Positions 1-13,258 of a stretch of 64,000 nt of DNA are shown in pieces. This DNA is from Melanocharis versteri. Lineage: Eukaryota; Chordata; Aves; Passeriformes; Melanocharitidae. The notes beneath the pieces were generated by a model. That model was not told the origin of the DNA, searched no databases, and saw only the letters and a program-made list of their open reading frames with translations. The position numbers and the translations under genes were made by a program. Numbering within the stretch: position 1 is the first letter of the stretch; each line of letters starts with the position of its first letter. The stretch spans positions 3,607,649 to 3,671,648 of the forward strand of contig VZTG01001883.1 of assembly GCA_013397845.1 (NCBI GenBank). The letters run 5' to 3'.

Positions 1-486
1 AGAGATTCAGAATTGCAGTTTAAAGCCATAATTACTTGTGCCCTGGGCATGGAAAATGAATTATTGCCTTCCTCTTGCAGCAGTCTTTTATACATATTAG
101 AAGATCAAACACACATTAATTTTTTTTTCTCACAACCCATGTTTCTCTAGGCTTTTGATTATTCTCATTGCTTTTCAATTACACTCACATATTTCTTTGC
201 AAACATACAATTTACACTAATAATAAGCAGAAGATGGGATGACCAAACACTCCAAACTGAAGAAAGAGAACAGCTCTCAAAAAAGACTGAATTTGCTACT
301 TAGACTACAGTTTTATGGGTGGGAACTGTTTCTGCTGTCAACAGATATAACAATACATAACAAACCTCTCTGGACTCTCTTCTTGAACTATTCCACAAAA
401 TAATTCATCTGAAGGAGAGACAGAGCCACATGAGGACTCTTTAAATAAGAAAAAAAGCTATGAGATATTTTACTTAGAGCCATAGA

Positions 487-551
487 GAATAGAATAGAAT
501 AGAATAGAATAGAATAGAATAGAATAGAATAGAATAGAATAGAACAGAATA
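487..551. repeat. (AATAG)n pentanucleotide repeat
   Basis: About 12 near-perfect copies of a 5-bp unit, with one C variant near the right end. It abuts the tail end of a CR1-like fragment, whose 3' end typically carries short tandem units, so it probably grew from that tail. Confidence 0.9.
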
Positions 552-553
552 GA

Positions 554-735
554 TTCTTTCTGTTGGAAGTGACCTCAGAATAGAACAGAACAGAATGTTT
601 CATTTGGAAACTACCTACAATAATCATCCAGTCCAACTCTCTAACCAATTCAGGGCTGATGAAAAGTTAAAGTAAATTATTAGGGGTGTTGTCCAAACGC
701 CTCTTAAATACTGTCAGGCTTAAGGCTCCAAACTC
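554..735 (-). mobile_element. Degenerate CR1 LINE 3' fragment
   Basis: Reads like the reverse complement of an old CR1 3' end. A tail-like stretch is followed by the conserved ATCATCCAGTCCAACT phrase, TTCAGGGCTGATGAAAAGTT, and the CCTCTTAAATACTGTCAGGCTT segment. A short partial duplicate of the end (near 554-580) precedes it, perhaps a nested insertion or a local duplication. No coding capacity. Confidence 0.7.
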
Positions 736-3700
736 CTGAATTATGGGACCAGTGATGCCCACACTTTAGACAGATGATATAAGATCTGTCTGCAAGAAGA
801 TACAATCCCCTAAAGCACTTGATGTCTTCACAGCCCTACGTGTGGGCTCGCCACTCTGGAAATGAGTCCATTGCCTGAATCCAAAGTGGCACATGCCTGG
901 CATACAGATGTCCCTGAAGATACATTTAAACGCTATCTTTAACTTATAAAAGCTGTTACCCCTTCCACTATTCTAAGCCTTTCCCCACAAGACACTGACT
1001 GGCTCTCAGGCAAGATGAGTGAAACCAGATGAATGTTTGCCCTGCATACTAACACTGCTTCTGAGACAAAAACACTGCAAGCACTATCAAAACAAACACC
1101 TCTGAGCACCTCTCATGCCATGCATTGTCTGTCCTGCAAGCTTCTCTGTATTTGCAGGGATCTGGAGAAGTCAGGGAAACACTGTGTTTCCTCCCCAGTG
1201 CCTCCCTCCTCTCTTTAGATTTAATAATAATAGTAATTCACTGTGAGCATGTACAAGCACAGAGGTTGAAAAACCTCTGAATCTCTGCAGAGAAGTAAAT
1301 TTTTTGGATGATATTATAAACTGAACTATGTTCTTTATTCTTATTAAGTTACAAATCTTCTACATACTCCTTTCTGACTCTCCAACCTCCTTCGTGCTGT
1401 CCCTACACCAGACTGACACCAGAAGTGAAGGGGAAGAACAAAATCAAATTTCTAAAATAAACTCAGAAAGTACATTGCATTGCTGCAAAGCACATTTTGC
1501 AGAGACCACTGAAAGCAATTTGAAGCACAGGCAAAAAGAACCCTCCTAAATCATGGCAATGAAATGCAAATATTCATCACTGGGAAATTACATACGTGAC
1601 ATGCCAAAAATGAGCTGAAAAATTACGTTCAGAAGCAGCCTCACAATAACTCTGACCTTTTCTCTATTACTTCATTAGATAATTATCAGACCAGGAAAAC
1701 CATCAAGTAACACACAAAGGGGGCAATGCAGTGCTCGCAGCTCTTTGCTTCTTATGTCATTGGGTTGTCTGAATTCAGTCAGTTGTTATTATTCAGCAAA
1801 CAGAAGTCACCAGTTACAGGCTAAAGGATAATATCCTGCTAGTCCATAGCACATAACAAGTGAAAATATCAGTAGAAAGAACATGTATCTTTACTATGAA
1901 ACTGATTCCCAGTTCTTAATAGAACTGGGAATATATTGAAAACACAGTACAGGTATCCCTTATAGCAGTTAGCATGTCATGCAGATTGTTGTGGAAACAC
2001 ATTGTCATTTGTATGGAAACTCTTAGAAAATCCAAGGGATCACTTGCAAAAAGCAACAACAGCTAAATCCTTACATCCCAATAGCTGAATTAAGTATGAA
2101 TCCCCCAAGACAACCCTTTGACATCAAAGAAAGGATGCACACCTGTAAAATGGAGAGAGGCACAGACCAGTAAGGAGATTTACTTTTGTTGAGGCCCCCG
2201 AGTACCAGGACAAGAAATTCTGATACTTTGTGATTAGCAAAGCAAAATGTGACACTTTGAGGATGCTTTGGGGTAAGAAAGGTGATGGAAGGCTGATGGT
2301 GACTTAGACAAGTACCAAATATAAGGCAAATAATTACTGTTTGATTAATAAAGCAATAGCTCAGGCTCTGAAATAAAGCCAAGCTGTCACATGCTCATTT
2401 TGTGGAGAAAAACTGAGTCAATAATAGCTTCAGGGAGCTGGAGAGTTCAGTGAGGAGTAAGACACTAGGACAGACTGACCCAGAGGGCTGTCTGGCAATG
2501 AACCCACAGAGTCAGCTCAGATTTGATGGTCAGCAGGAGGGTGAGTAGGACATGATGTTTCTCTTCACAAGGAGTATGTGAAAAAGGTTAGTTCTGAGCA
2601 CTGTTTTAATAGAGGGAGAGCTAGCAGGTGTGGATTTGACATTTCTGAGCATAAAGCTGGGAAGAGAAGCTTTCTTTGGGAGAGCCAGTGGGAATTTCAT
2701 GCAGTGAGAGCTAAATGTTCCACAAGCCCATCAGGCAAATATTTGAAAGAAAATGACACAATAAATGTGGCATTTTATAGCCTCAGCTAATGAGCCGGCT
2801 TCAGTACCTACAGCTCTAGCGTAATTGAAAAGCAGAGCATTACTTAACCTATTTCTCATCAATGTAGGTGTTTTATCCTCAAGTTTAATCTCCTTCCTTC
2901 TTTTTCCACTTGTGATCTGCCAAGAGTATTTCCTCCTTTGCAAGGCTGCTGAATTCTGTCTTCTATAAAAAGCAGGACTATTAAATGGAATAACTCTCTC
3001 TGGGATTTACTTCTGTTCCTTGTTTTGATGGGTAAACACCAAGTCCCAGTGACTTTTTCCCCTCTTCTGTGTCAATATTAAACACATGTATTTCTTTTAC
3101 AAGATCTATCAAAAGTAAAAAAAAAATATTTTCATACAGGTTTTGCAATAGTCCTATTTAGAGTAAAAGTAGATAAATAGGCAGAATAGACAAGCTACAG
3201 AAGACAAAAGGGCAAGGCATCAGTCTGATGAAATACAGCTGCTACAGCCTGACAAGGACTGAGGTGCTGTTCATCCCAAATCTGTTCCTCAAATCCACAA
3301 GTTGTGGATGCTTAATCTATACATTCAATTAACCCTATAAATAGCTCCTGAATCACATTTGGCCAAGTTTTTCAAAACTCTCAGGATTTCCCTATCACTC
3401 TGATATTACAGAGCAGAATAGCAACTGTTGCCGAGCTCCTGTAAAAGGGAGGTCAAAAACACTATTGAGAAAAAGTGGCTTGATGTGGAAATCCTGCAAA
3501 TGAAGAATGCTTCATTAGAGAACCAGACCTTACCTCTTCAATTATGACTGTTCTAGAACCACTAGAGCCCTGCTCATCCCTTCCTTAGCCCTTTCCTTGA
3601 AGGAAATCTCCAGCCAAACAAGAAAACCTAATCTTAACATTCCCACCATTGACAGGGATTGAAAAAAAACTAGGAAAACCACAACTTGTTTTTTTCGGTT

Positions 3701-4872
3701 TTTTTCCTTGTTAAAAACCTTTCATTCCTGCCCTCAGATAAAGATATGAAAAAGAGGAGAAACCTGATCCTGCAGGTCACCCTTACAGTCCTGACTAAAT
3801 AATAAACTCAAAGGTTCTACACCAAAAGGATAAGAAGGATAGAGAAGCTGGACATTATTTTTCTCCCTCCTCCCTGAGTCACCTGCTCTGCCACGGAGAG
3901 AAAGTGAGATTGCTGCACTCTGAAGTGGGTGGGTTGTTTCTGTAGTTTGGAATGAAGCATCACAAAGAATTTAGTGCCTATCAGACTTGTAATCCCAGTA
4001 CTCTGTATGAAAGAGGCCCTGCTCACCCCACCCATAGCTGGAACACAGCCACACCACAGGGATAATGATGAAGAAGAAGATTGTGTACCCATGATCAAGA
4101 ATCAGAGCAGGTAAACAGACCAGAGTGAACATTATTACAGGTTACAGGGCTCAGAGCCTCAGCGTTGCAAAGCCTGACACTGACTAATCAAGTCCTACAA
4201 ATAATGAGGACTTCTCTAATACCAAATCTGACAGACAGTTATAGAGGAGTACCCGGCCTCCTAACATCTCTGTGTACCTTTGGCTGGGACATAGGCCAGT
4301 GAGAGAAATCTCCCACTCAGTGGCATGCAGCACCCTGGGTTTCCCTCAGAGGCTTCCTGTCCGAGTTCTGGCCAGCTTATGAATACTGATGACCTGAGGG
4401 TGCCCAAGTGATGGTGCTCTGGGCATGTTCTGAGATAGTCAAAGGCACCTGCTTCCTGCCTCAGATGACTCAACCAGCTGTCACAGGAGGAACTGTAGTT
4501 GTGCAGCACTGTACAAGGAAGGCCATTCTATCACTGTCTGAGGAAAAATGGCACTCCTGTAAATATACATTGTTCTTTTGGGAAGGTGTTTTTGGTGATT
4601 AGTGTTCAAAGAACCCAGCTGTTTCACTGAGCAAAGCACACTCCAGAAAGCACACTGTCCCAAAGAACCCGTTCCTACAAAAGCCAAGGCTAGGAGCAGG
4701 AAATACAGTCACATCTGCAGAAGTGAAGCAAAAGGAATTTACTTAAGTGTTGTGCAGAAAGTCTGTGGCCAAGACCAGCTACTTTGAGACCTGTCAATCC
4801 AACAGCTGAGACACAAGATGCTGCTTCCTTTGCAAGCCCAGTCCTGACAAACCTTTAGCTTGATTTTGAGCC

Positions 4873-4903
4873 TTTCATTTCATTTCATTTCATTTCATTT
4901 CAC
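4873..4903. repeat. (TTCAT)n pentanucleotide repeat
   Basis: About six perfect copies of a 5-bp unit. Nothing else of note is seen around it. Confidence 0.9.
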
Positions 4904-7900
4904 TTTCACTGCTAAAAGTAGTATTGATTCTCCCAGGAGAAAGAAAAGATTTCTTTGCCTCTCTGAGGTGCCATGGCAATTAAGATAGGTATAACTTTTT
5001 AGGAAGCTACAGAAATGGAAGGCACTTAGAAGTTCAAAGCAATATTATTATATAGCTCAGAAAATGACACAATATGCTGACAGAAATTATGCAGTATACT
5101 GCTTAATAAACTTACAGCCAGCATAGTAAAAATTCTGTCAGTAATAAACTCCTTTCCCAGTTGACTGCAGTCTTCTGTTGCCAGAAATTATCACCTTCTT
5201 GCAGGTCCTACAGCACTCCACCTTCATACTCAGTAAAACGGTACCCCAATGACATTGGTAGCCATATTATTTATTATCTACAGTAATGAAAAATACAAAT
5301 AATTGACCTTGGAATTCTTGGGCTTACTGCTAAATTGACCCATTAAAAAAGTAATAATATTTTATGTACACTTGGGTGAATGTGTTTCCATCTAAGTGAG
5401 TATGCCATCAAGATGTGGATCTGCCTGTACTTAATATTTCAGAGGTAACCTTTATTCCCTTTTACATTTCTCTTCCTTGCTGCCCCAGATGTAACTTACA
5501 CTATGTCTTATTGCAGAATCACCTGGGCAATCTATTCTTGTGTTCCTGCCTGGCCTACAAATAACCAACACACATCCAGAAGGCTCAAAAAACGCGCCAA
5601 ACAACAATAAACCATTAGCTGATATTTGTTCTACTTTTAGCACCACGTCAGCTTTTCCTATTATTTTAAAAAGCAGTCATGAATTATGTATTTGTGTACA
5701 TGGGTGATTGGGGAGAAAAAACATGTCACCACACGTGCCGATGGCCACTAATATCCATGGGAACATTTTGAAAGGCCTCTGATTTACTTCCTGTTAGTCA
5801 CAAATGATCTGGACATTGATTATCTGATCAAAACCATCATCTTGTCCACTCAACTGTCAGCACTTTCTAAATGGTGAACAACACAATCTGAGAGTAATTT
5901 GTAAACAACAGAGCGAAAGCTGTTCACGTAAACAGATCGATGGACAAATGCATAAAAAGAATGTGGCCTCCTGACAGATTACTCATAAAAACAAGTTATT
6001 AGAATTCATTAAATAAGCATTACGAGTTTACCAGCTTTAACTATCATGCCACAGCAGATGACGGATTTCAGAAGACATGGCTCAGTAGTCTGAGCACAAC
6101 GTATTTGAAGTATTTGAATGCCCGTGAACTGCTGGTTTGAATCCAGGCATAAGGCATAACATTTTGTCCCTTTATGGATGATAGGCCACATATTGGGTAT
6201 TTACTGAATGTAGATAAGACTTAGAAAGCAGTCTCCCCTGTTGGGATAATAACAATACATATTAGCTTTTCATTAAAGGAAAAGAATTAATCAACAGTGT
6301 CCTTGCCCAATTGTCTCAAGTCCAGCACGAGCATGTTATGTGTGACTCACATCTTTCTGCTCACGGCAATGCTTTGGAGAGTGGCTTCTTATTTTACACA
6401 AACCACACAATTCTGTTTCTGTGTAGTCCCTTGCCTTGTAACACTGCTCTGAAAGCTTAGTGCAGACCATAGATGCTGCATGTTCCAACTTTCCATTACT
6501 AACATCAGTAATGGAGACAGAGTTAGTTTGCTACTGCCATCCAAATCAAAAGATGAGCCATAAGCCAAATTTAGTTGAATTTTAAAATACATCCCACAGT
6601 CAAAACAAGGGACACACAGAAATTATGGGGCAGGGTGGAGTGGGAGTGGGAGGTGGAGAGGGGAGCCCCTGGGACCCTCTGCAACCATGGTTGGATTCTC
6701 TAGTCTCTACAGATAACTTCTATTTCAAAGGCTGTGTATGCTGTGTGATTTTCAGAGAGCCTACAGCAGGGTATGACAACAGAGTGCTTATCACATCCAT
6801 GGATGGGACATCCAGGTTAAAGAGAAAGCTGCTGTCTGCACCATCTGATTCAAACTCAGTGAGGCAGGCAGTGCTGACCCTATCTGCAACGAGCCAAAGC
6901 TGAGTGCCAGAATATGCCTGATCAAACTGTGTAAGTGGGGACTGCAATTCATCACAGGGTACCAACCGTGCAGCCAGAAAGATGCTATCACCAATTCTAG
7001 AGCCATAAATCTTTACCTGAATCCAACCAAAAGATTTAAGCATCATCCTGATGAGATTCTTCTTTTTGAATTGCTATGAGAGAGCACTCAGGACTTGAAA
7101 CTGATTCAGAGAAGAATTATTGTGTGAAATGCACAAATTCTAAGACCAGCCTGGTTCCTTCTTTCACTGAAATTTGCTTATGAATCTTTAAAAAAAGCAC
7201 ACAAAAAATAAATAAAGGAGAACTGAGCAAGTAATTTGGCAGCAGATATAATGAAGAGGGAAGTGCTTTTCCAACCAGTAATGTCTCAAGAACAATATAG
7301 GTTCATTGTAGTGTCAGAAACATCTAAATTCTTTTGATACATGTACAGTGCTGTTACCTTGTGATATGTCTTCTAAGAGTGTGATGACCACATGTCACAA
7401 GGCCTTCTCAGAAATGTAACATAGACCTAATAAATACATAAATAATCCAACATTTCTTTGACATTTATTGACTTCCCAGGGGCTCATGGAACATGAAAGA
7501 CCAGAATTTTAAGCAGTGTTGCCTTGTGTAGTTGAAAGGCAAAAGATGGAAGGACTTTGTTTACCTGTAGTCTGAGATACAAAGAGAATATGAGAAGCTG
7601 AAAGTGGAGAAGTAGCTACTGAGCTTGTTCTGAAGCCAGAGATAACATGGGTTTAGATCTCTGACACAGAGAGCAGAGAGCCCATAACTTAAACCTCATC
7701 TGTCAGAGTAAGCTAGGGTTGGTGTTTAATATTCATATTCCATAAAGAAGAATTTAAGGTTGAGCACAGTTCAAGATGCCTTCTCATGTCAGAGTACCTG
7801 AGGCTTCTCTTTTGTCCAGTCTATTAAGATATGGATACTGCTACAATCATTCAGTGCAGAACCAGGAAAAAGAGTTTTTACCCCCTACTACTCAACCTCC

Positions 7901-10900
7901 CTCCCCACCCCCTCATCCATATCAGACAGTGGTAAATGGGAAACATATTTTGCCATTATTCAGGTATTTAGTGTTTCTACAAGATGCTTCTTCCAACTGT
8001 GGCTTATGAAGGTACTCAGTTTGGAAAAGAAGGAATGTACTGAGGAGGATTTTATGAAGCAAAACTAGCTTTAGTGGTGATAGCTGATCCAATATTGTGC
8101 TGTTTGCCTAAAATGTATTGTTGCTGTAAGCAACACACTGAATTGTAAAACTATAACTGCAAATAATTTATATGTCTGTGTATGTACACATCAGCAACAA
8201 AGCAGAATGCAAAGACGTTGGAATAGCTCAAACTCTAATTCAGCTATCATGCTTGCAGAGCTTGATTTACTGTTTTTAATAGGGTGTCTTCTCTATGCTG
8301 GAGCTGTCTTAAGCATCACTAAAATACTAAAATTTGTTGCCAGCTAAGAACATACATATGTTTTTACAACAGCTCATCTCAAATATCATAACTCATCTGA
8401 CAACAATTGTAAACCAGCATAAGATGAGGCTGAGCCCTGAGTCAAGCCTCATGTATCCTCCCCAATCAGCCTCAACATTATGGAAAAACAGACTGTCAGT
8501 TTAATTTCCAGGAATAAAGCACAGAGAACAAGGGTCCAGATCCCGACCCACCAACTAGACTGCTATGCTGTGTGTTGCTCTGGTGTGAACTCTTCTTTTC
8601 TCTATCTGAAAAATCCTGCTCTGCTCTGGAATGGTAATATATCCTTTAAAATCAGCATTACAAAGGGCTGCCCATGCCTACCATGAAATACGCATAGGAA
8701 GTCAAGCTTGAAGTCATTTCTTTTGGCGCATTTGGTTGAACCTGAGACAGGGAGATGTGCCAGATGCACCCAGTGGATTCAACAAAGAATCACACTGAAA
8801 AAATTTCCTCTTTTTAAATTCTTATGCTCCTCAAGCACAAGAAAATCCAGGAAAATTATTAGGCCCTTTTTCTCATTTTTGCACATTTTTTGTGAACATG
8901 ATGAATCTAGTGTAGCTTCTCAGTCTGAATTCTTCACCAAGTGAGTTATAAGGACAGATCGCATAAATTAAGCCTACCCAGAAATCATGGAACTGATCTG
9001 CAGAAGGGCTCACTACCCTCAGCCCCTGCTGAAGGTCACCCCAGTCTTCACTCCCCCTGGGAGTTAGCTCCATTCCCTCACTTAAACATGCTACAGCTAG
9101 CAGAGGGTTGCTCCTCAGCCAGCTACTCCCAGGAACCCCACCTCCCTCCCCCGGCCCCAGGGCTGACATGAGCCCTGCTCTTGGTGAGGTGTTTTTCACA
9201 TTACAGCCCTCAGGAGCCTGTGCTCTGCCCAGCGTTGTGTACGGCTCTCTGAGGCATCGGATTATAGCTCTGTTCTCTCACTAGAACTCCTGCTCCTCAA
9301 CCTCAATGCTGTGTGCTCTGCATTACAGCACAGGACAGCCCAAGCGCCCACCAGCACTGCAGCACCGTGCCCAAACAGCTGCTTTGTCATTGCTGATGGG
9401 GAGTCCAGCAACAGCAGCGCTCTCCGGCAACTGGCAAGAACAGATTTACAACAGCATCTCGCCCGGGCTCTTCCTTCTCTCTCAGGAGCAAAAGGCTGTG
9501 TCTTAAAAAATTCACTCACTAAATAATGCAGAAAGAGCTTTTCAAAATGACTCAAAAAGTTGCTAACAGGCTGCCAAGCTGCATGCCTGCACTGGTTATA
9601 CAAAGCACAGTCGTTCTGGTGTTATCCTGCTGGCTGAGACAGGGCCCTATTACTCACCTGCTCCAAAGATGCTTGCAAATAACCAATGTCCTCAACAGGC
9701 CACATGGTATCTTGGGATCTCTCTTTCAGTTTCCTGGATATCCTTCACTTATCCAAACATGTTTTCAGTAAGCAATTTGCCTTCAAAGCACTGGGGGTGA
9801 AAGGGAAAATCTGTCAAAATTCAGTAACCACATTTCTTTCTCACTTTTGCACAGGAGACCAAAGTTATGGCAAGGAAAAGCAAAATTAAAACCTGAGAGG
9901 TTCCTGAAGATCTCTTTCTGTCAGAGCAAACCAGGAAAAGAGCCATGACCCAGAAGCACAGAGCACCTAAAGGCCTGTGAAAATCAACAGCACTCAGAGG
10001 AATTTCATAAAGAAAACAGACAAAAAAATACACAGACAGTATTCAGATTATAAACCAATAATCAAAATTTCTGTAGTTTTTCAAAAAGACCTCTCATTAG
10101 ACAGAGGGGCATGACACTCCCACAGAAAACTTTATCTTGTCCTCCCACAGAAACTCACATACTGGTCTTAAGAGCCACATAGGACAACTAAGCACCAAGT
10201 TCCTTGCCTTGTGCATTCTCCTCACCCCACAAATGATATATCCACCCTTTAAAGAGGCAAACCTCCCAGATGCCTTACATAAAAGCAGGACGAAAGAACA
10301 GTCCTCACTTCAGTTTCACACATCCTCTAGGTATTGCAATCACCTCTGTCAAAATCAGAAACATTTCTCACTTTGCTTTCCAGAAGACAAGGCATAGTGA
10401 TACTTTTTCATGTCAGGATCTTGTGTCTTTGTTTTAATTTACACAAAGACCTTTTGCTTCCCAGTCCCTGCATACATCCAGGTAGGCCCTTTTTAGGGTA
10501 ACGCAAAAGGTACAGAAAGAAAACCAGGGAGCCCATAACTAAGGATTTCCTTGAGTAAGGTGTTGCTGGAGAGGCTGAGCTGAGATAGCCCATACTGATG
10601 TGCAGAGTTGAGCTGCCTGACCGTGGAGGTCTGTGAGGGACAGGGAAGGACATCACCTCAGGAAGCCTGGGGCTTAATCCAGAGTGAAAGCAAATAGCTG
10701 GCTATTAACCTACAGCACATAAAGCTTTTGAAAACCTGGCATGAGGGAGTGAATTGCTTTCCCAGTAATCACTGTTCATTTACCTCTCCCATATTTCTGA
10801 TTATGCTGTTCTGAGACACTTGATAATGGCCAAACCCATCCTCCCTTTCTGCTTTCACACTGTTGATCTCTTTCTTTTCATAAGTTTCTCGATCACTCCA

Positions 10901-13218
10901 AAGTCAGCCAGCTGCAATTTCAGACGTGATCTTTGTGTCCCTCCTTCACATGGGCTGACAGGGCTGCTGCCTTTCCTTGTCTCCAGACCCTTCTGAGCAA
11001 AGAACTGCCTTTCTCAATTGTAAGCTGGATGACATTTCCCCTCAGCACAAATATGCTGCTTCTTTCTCACAGTGTCTCCATCCTTTGCAGCTGCCCAAGC
11101 TATCAATTTCGTATTTTAAAACTTAAGCAGAAAACATGAGCCTCACACCTCAGAAAACCTCAGACTGCTGGGAAATAACCATCTTGCAGCTGTACACTGT
11201 AAAAACCTCCTGCACAGCATTCTCACTCGCTCGAGTCTGGGGTTTCACCCTGTGATCCACCTGTGCACGAGCACAGGTCTCCCAGGCAGAGTTTCAGAGC
11301 ACACACAGCTGCACACAGCTCGCAGGGACACTTTCTGATAGTGAGGCTGTGGCATATCGAAAGCTTTTAGGAGATAGGCTGTAGCAGTGAAGAGCAAATT
11401 CATTGTACTCTAAAAATAATCACTGCAGATCCTTTCTTAGCTTGAACACGAGTTAAAAATTACCAAGACTCACACAAAAGCTGTGCCACCGGCAGCAATT
11501 GGAAATTGGCTTTTTCTTCGTTTAATGGCTTTGATCCAAACAAACCACTGTAGGTAACAAATGCTTTACAAAGCATTTGGGTTTTTATAGGTTAATCTGC
11601 TTTAAGGAGATGCAAAATTATTAAAGGAGGAATTAGTATTCCTTGCAAGGGAAGCCTTGAGTTTTGTGCACAGAAGGCCGCTCTTAGTCTCAACCTTATC
11701 TTTCTTCTCAAGTAAAGCTGCCTTCATCCCTTGTCTTTCACGGCTCAGAGAAGCCAGCCCCAGAGCCAGCAGGACAGCTATTTTCTTAGCCGTGCTTCCA
11801 CTGCCATCTAGTGCCTCCAGCACACACTGCAAGGGCCCCTTTGCTGTACGAACTTGTCACAAAAGATAAAAAGTCCTAAGGTTCATGTCAAACCTCAATT
11901 TTTCATTCGGAAACCAATCTTCGTGATATCACTATAGATTTTTTTTTTTTTTTTCTGAGAACAGATCAAACTTGCTGTAATGAGGTGGGGGTTTTTTGCA
12001 GCCTGAAGTATGAGCTACCCCTCCTGACTATCTGGGCTGAGTGGTGATTTCACATACTGTGTCAGTCACACTCAGTGAACTGGAATAGCGTTGCTGTTTA
12101 TCTGGTTTTGGTTAGGACTGAGAGACTTTTCACAGGGAACTGGGCCTCCAGAGGAAAATAAGTAGCTATAGTCACACAATTATATGAGCAGTGTTCATCA
12201 GCTTCAGGAAAACAGCACTGAGGAAAGGTGACTGCAGATAGAAAAGTGGACTTGGCCTTGTTTTCCTCTCGTACCATTCTGCTCTTTTGCTAGATACAAC
12301 TTACATCATTTTTTTCAGTGAAAAAAAGGAAAGAACCTGGACATGAGAGCATATTATGGACTCAGGCTTTTACAGATGCAATAATGCTCCTCCTACCTTG
12401 TTAAGTCATGTTTAAGATGCAGGAGCTGATCCAACTTTGAGAAGACACTATGTATAAACTTTACATCATTCCACTATGTGTTTCTATACTGAAAAAAAAC
12501 ATTTCCAACCTATCCTACTCATCTGCATTCTACCGGCTTCCCTAGAAAAGCAACTCTGTGAAGCACAGCACGTTCCCTTACCTTTTCCAGAAGATCTCCT
12601 TGCAGGTAGTGGGCAGCTGTTAGTGATGTTGTGTTTCAGCTCACTGACTCCACCACTTTTGCCTGTTTTTGCTGTACTGCGAGACTGTTGGACTGTGAAC
12701 CCACAGGATTCCAATGTACACAGAATCAATGGAGTCCATTCCAAAACTTTGTGAAGAGACCCCCACTCACAGTGTGACTATCATTAGAGGTAGAGCATTA
12801 TCCCTGTTCTATGCAGACACGAAGTATAAGAAAGGCAGTATGTTCAGTGGCAGATTCAAATGAAAATCAAGTCATCCCTTCCAGCTCCCCACCACCTATA
12901 ACGCAGAGCTGAGGCACCTGCAGTGGCTTGCTCTCAGGGCAGTCATTTTCTCACAATATCAACAGGAGGTGACACTGTGCTTTTAATCAATGTTGTCCCC
13001 ACTAATGCTTTTAGTCTTTGTAGGAAGGAAGTTAAAGCAGCAGCTCTGTTTCAGGTCTACTGAGCAAGGGTGCTCAGTGCCCTGATATCCCTGTGTTGCA
13101 TGTTTCCTCATGAGGAAAATGAGGCATGAAGTGAACCCAGGAACAACGTTACCATGTACTCCAGACCTCCATCTACCACTCATTTAAAGCTCTGGTAAGT
13201 GTAGTGAATTTAAAAGTT

Positions 13219-13258
13219 ACAAAAAAAAAACCCAAAAAAACAAACAAAAAAAAAAACA
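13219..13258. repeat. A-rich low-complexity tract
   Basis: A runs broken by C triplets and single C. Similar tracts are at 13826-13860, 15101-15118, 16769-16860 and 63881-63914. Open frames running through them are low-complexity artefacts. Confidence 0.85.

Noticed and set aside
11602..11869. Overlapping frames on both strands with an alanine/leucine-rich look
   Set aside because: No start context, splice partner or family resemblance; the minus-strand protein is short and unrecognised.
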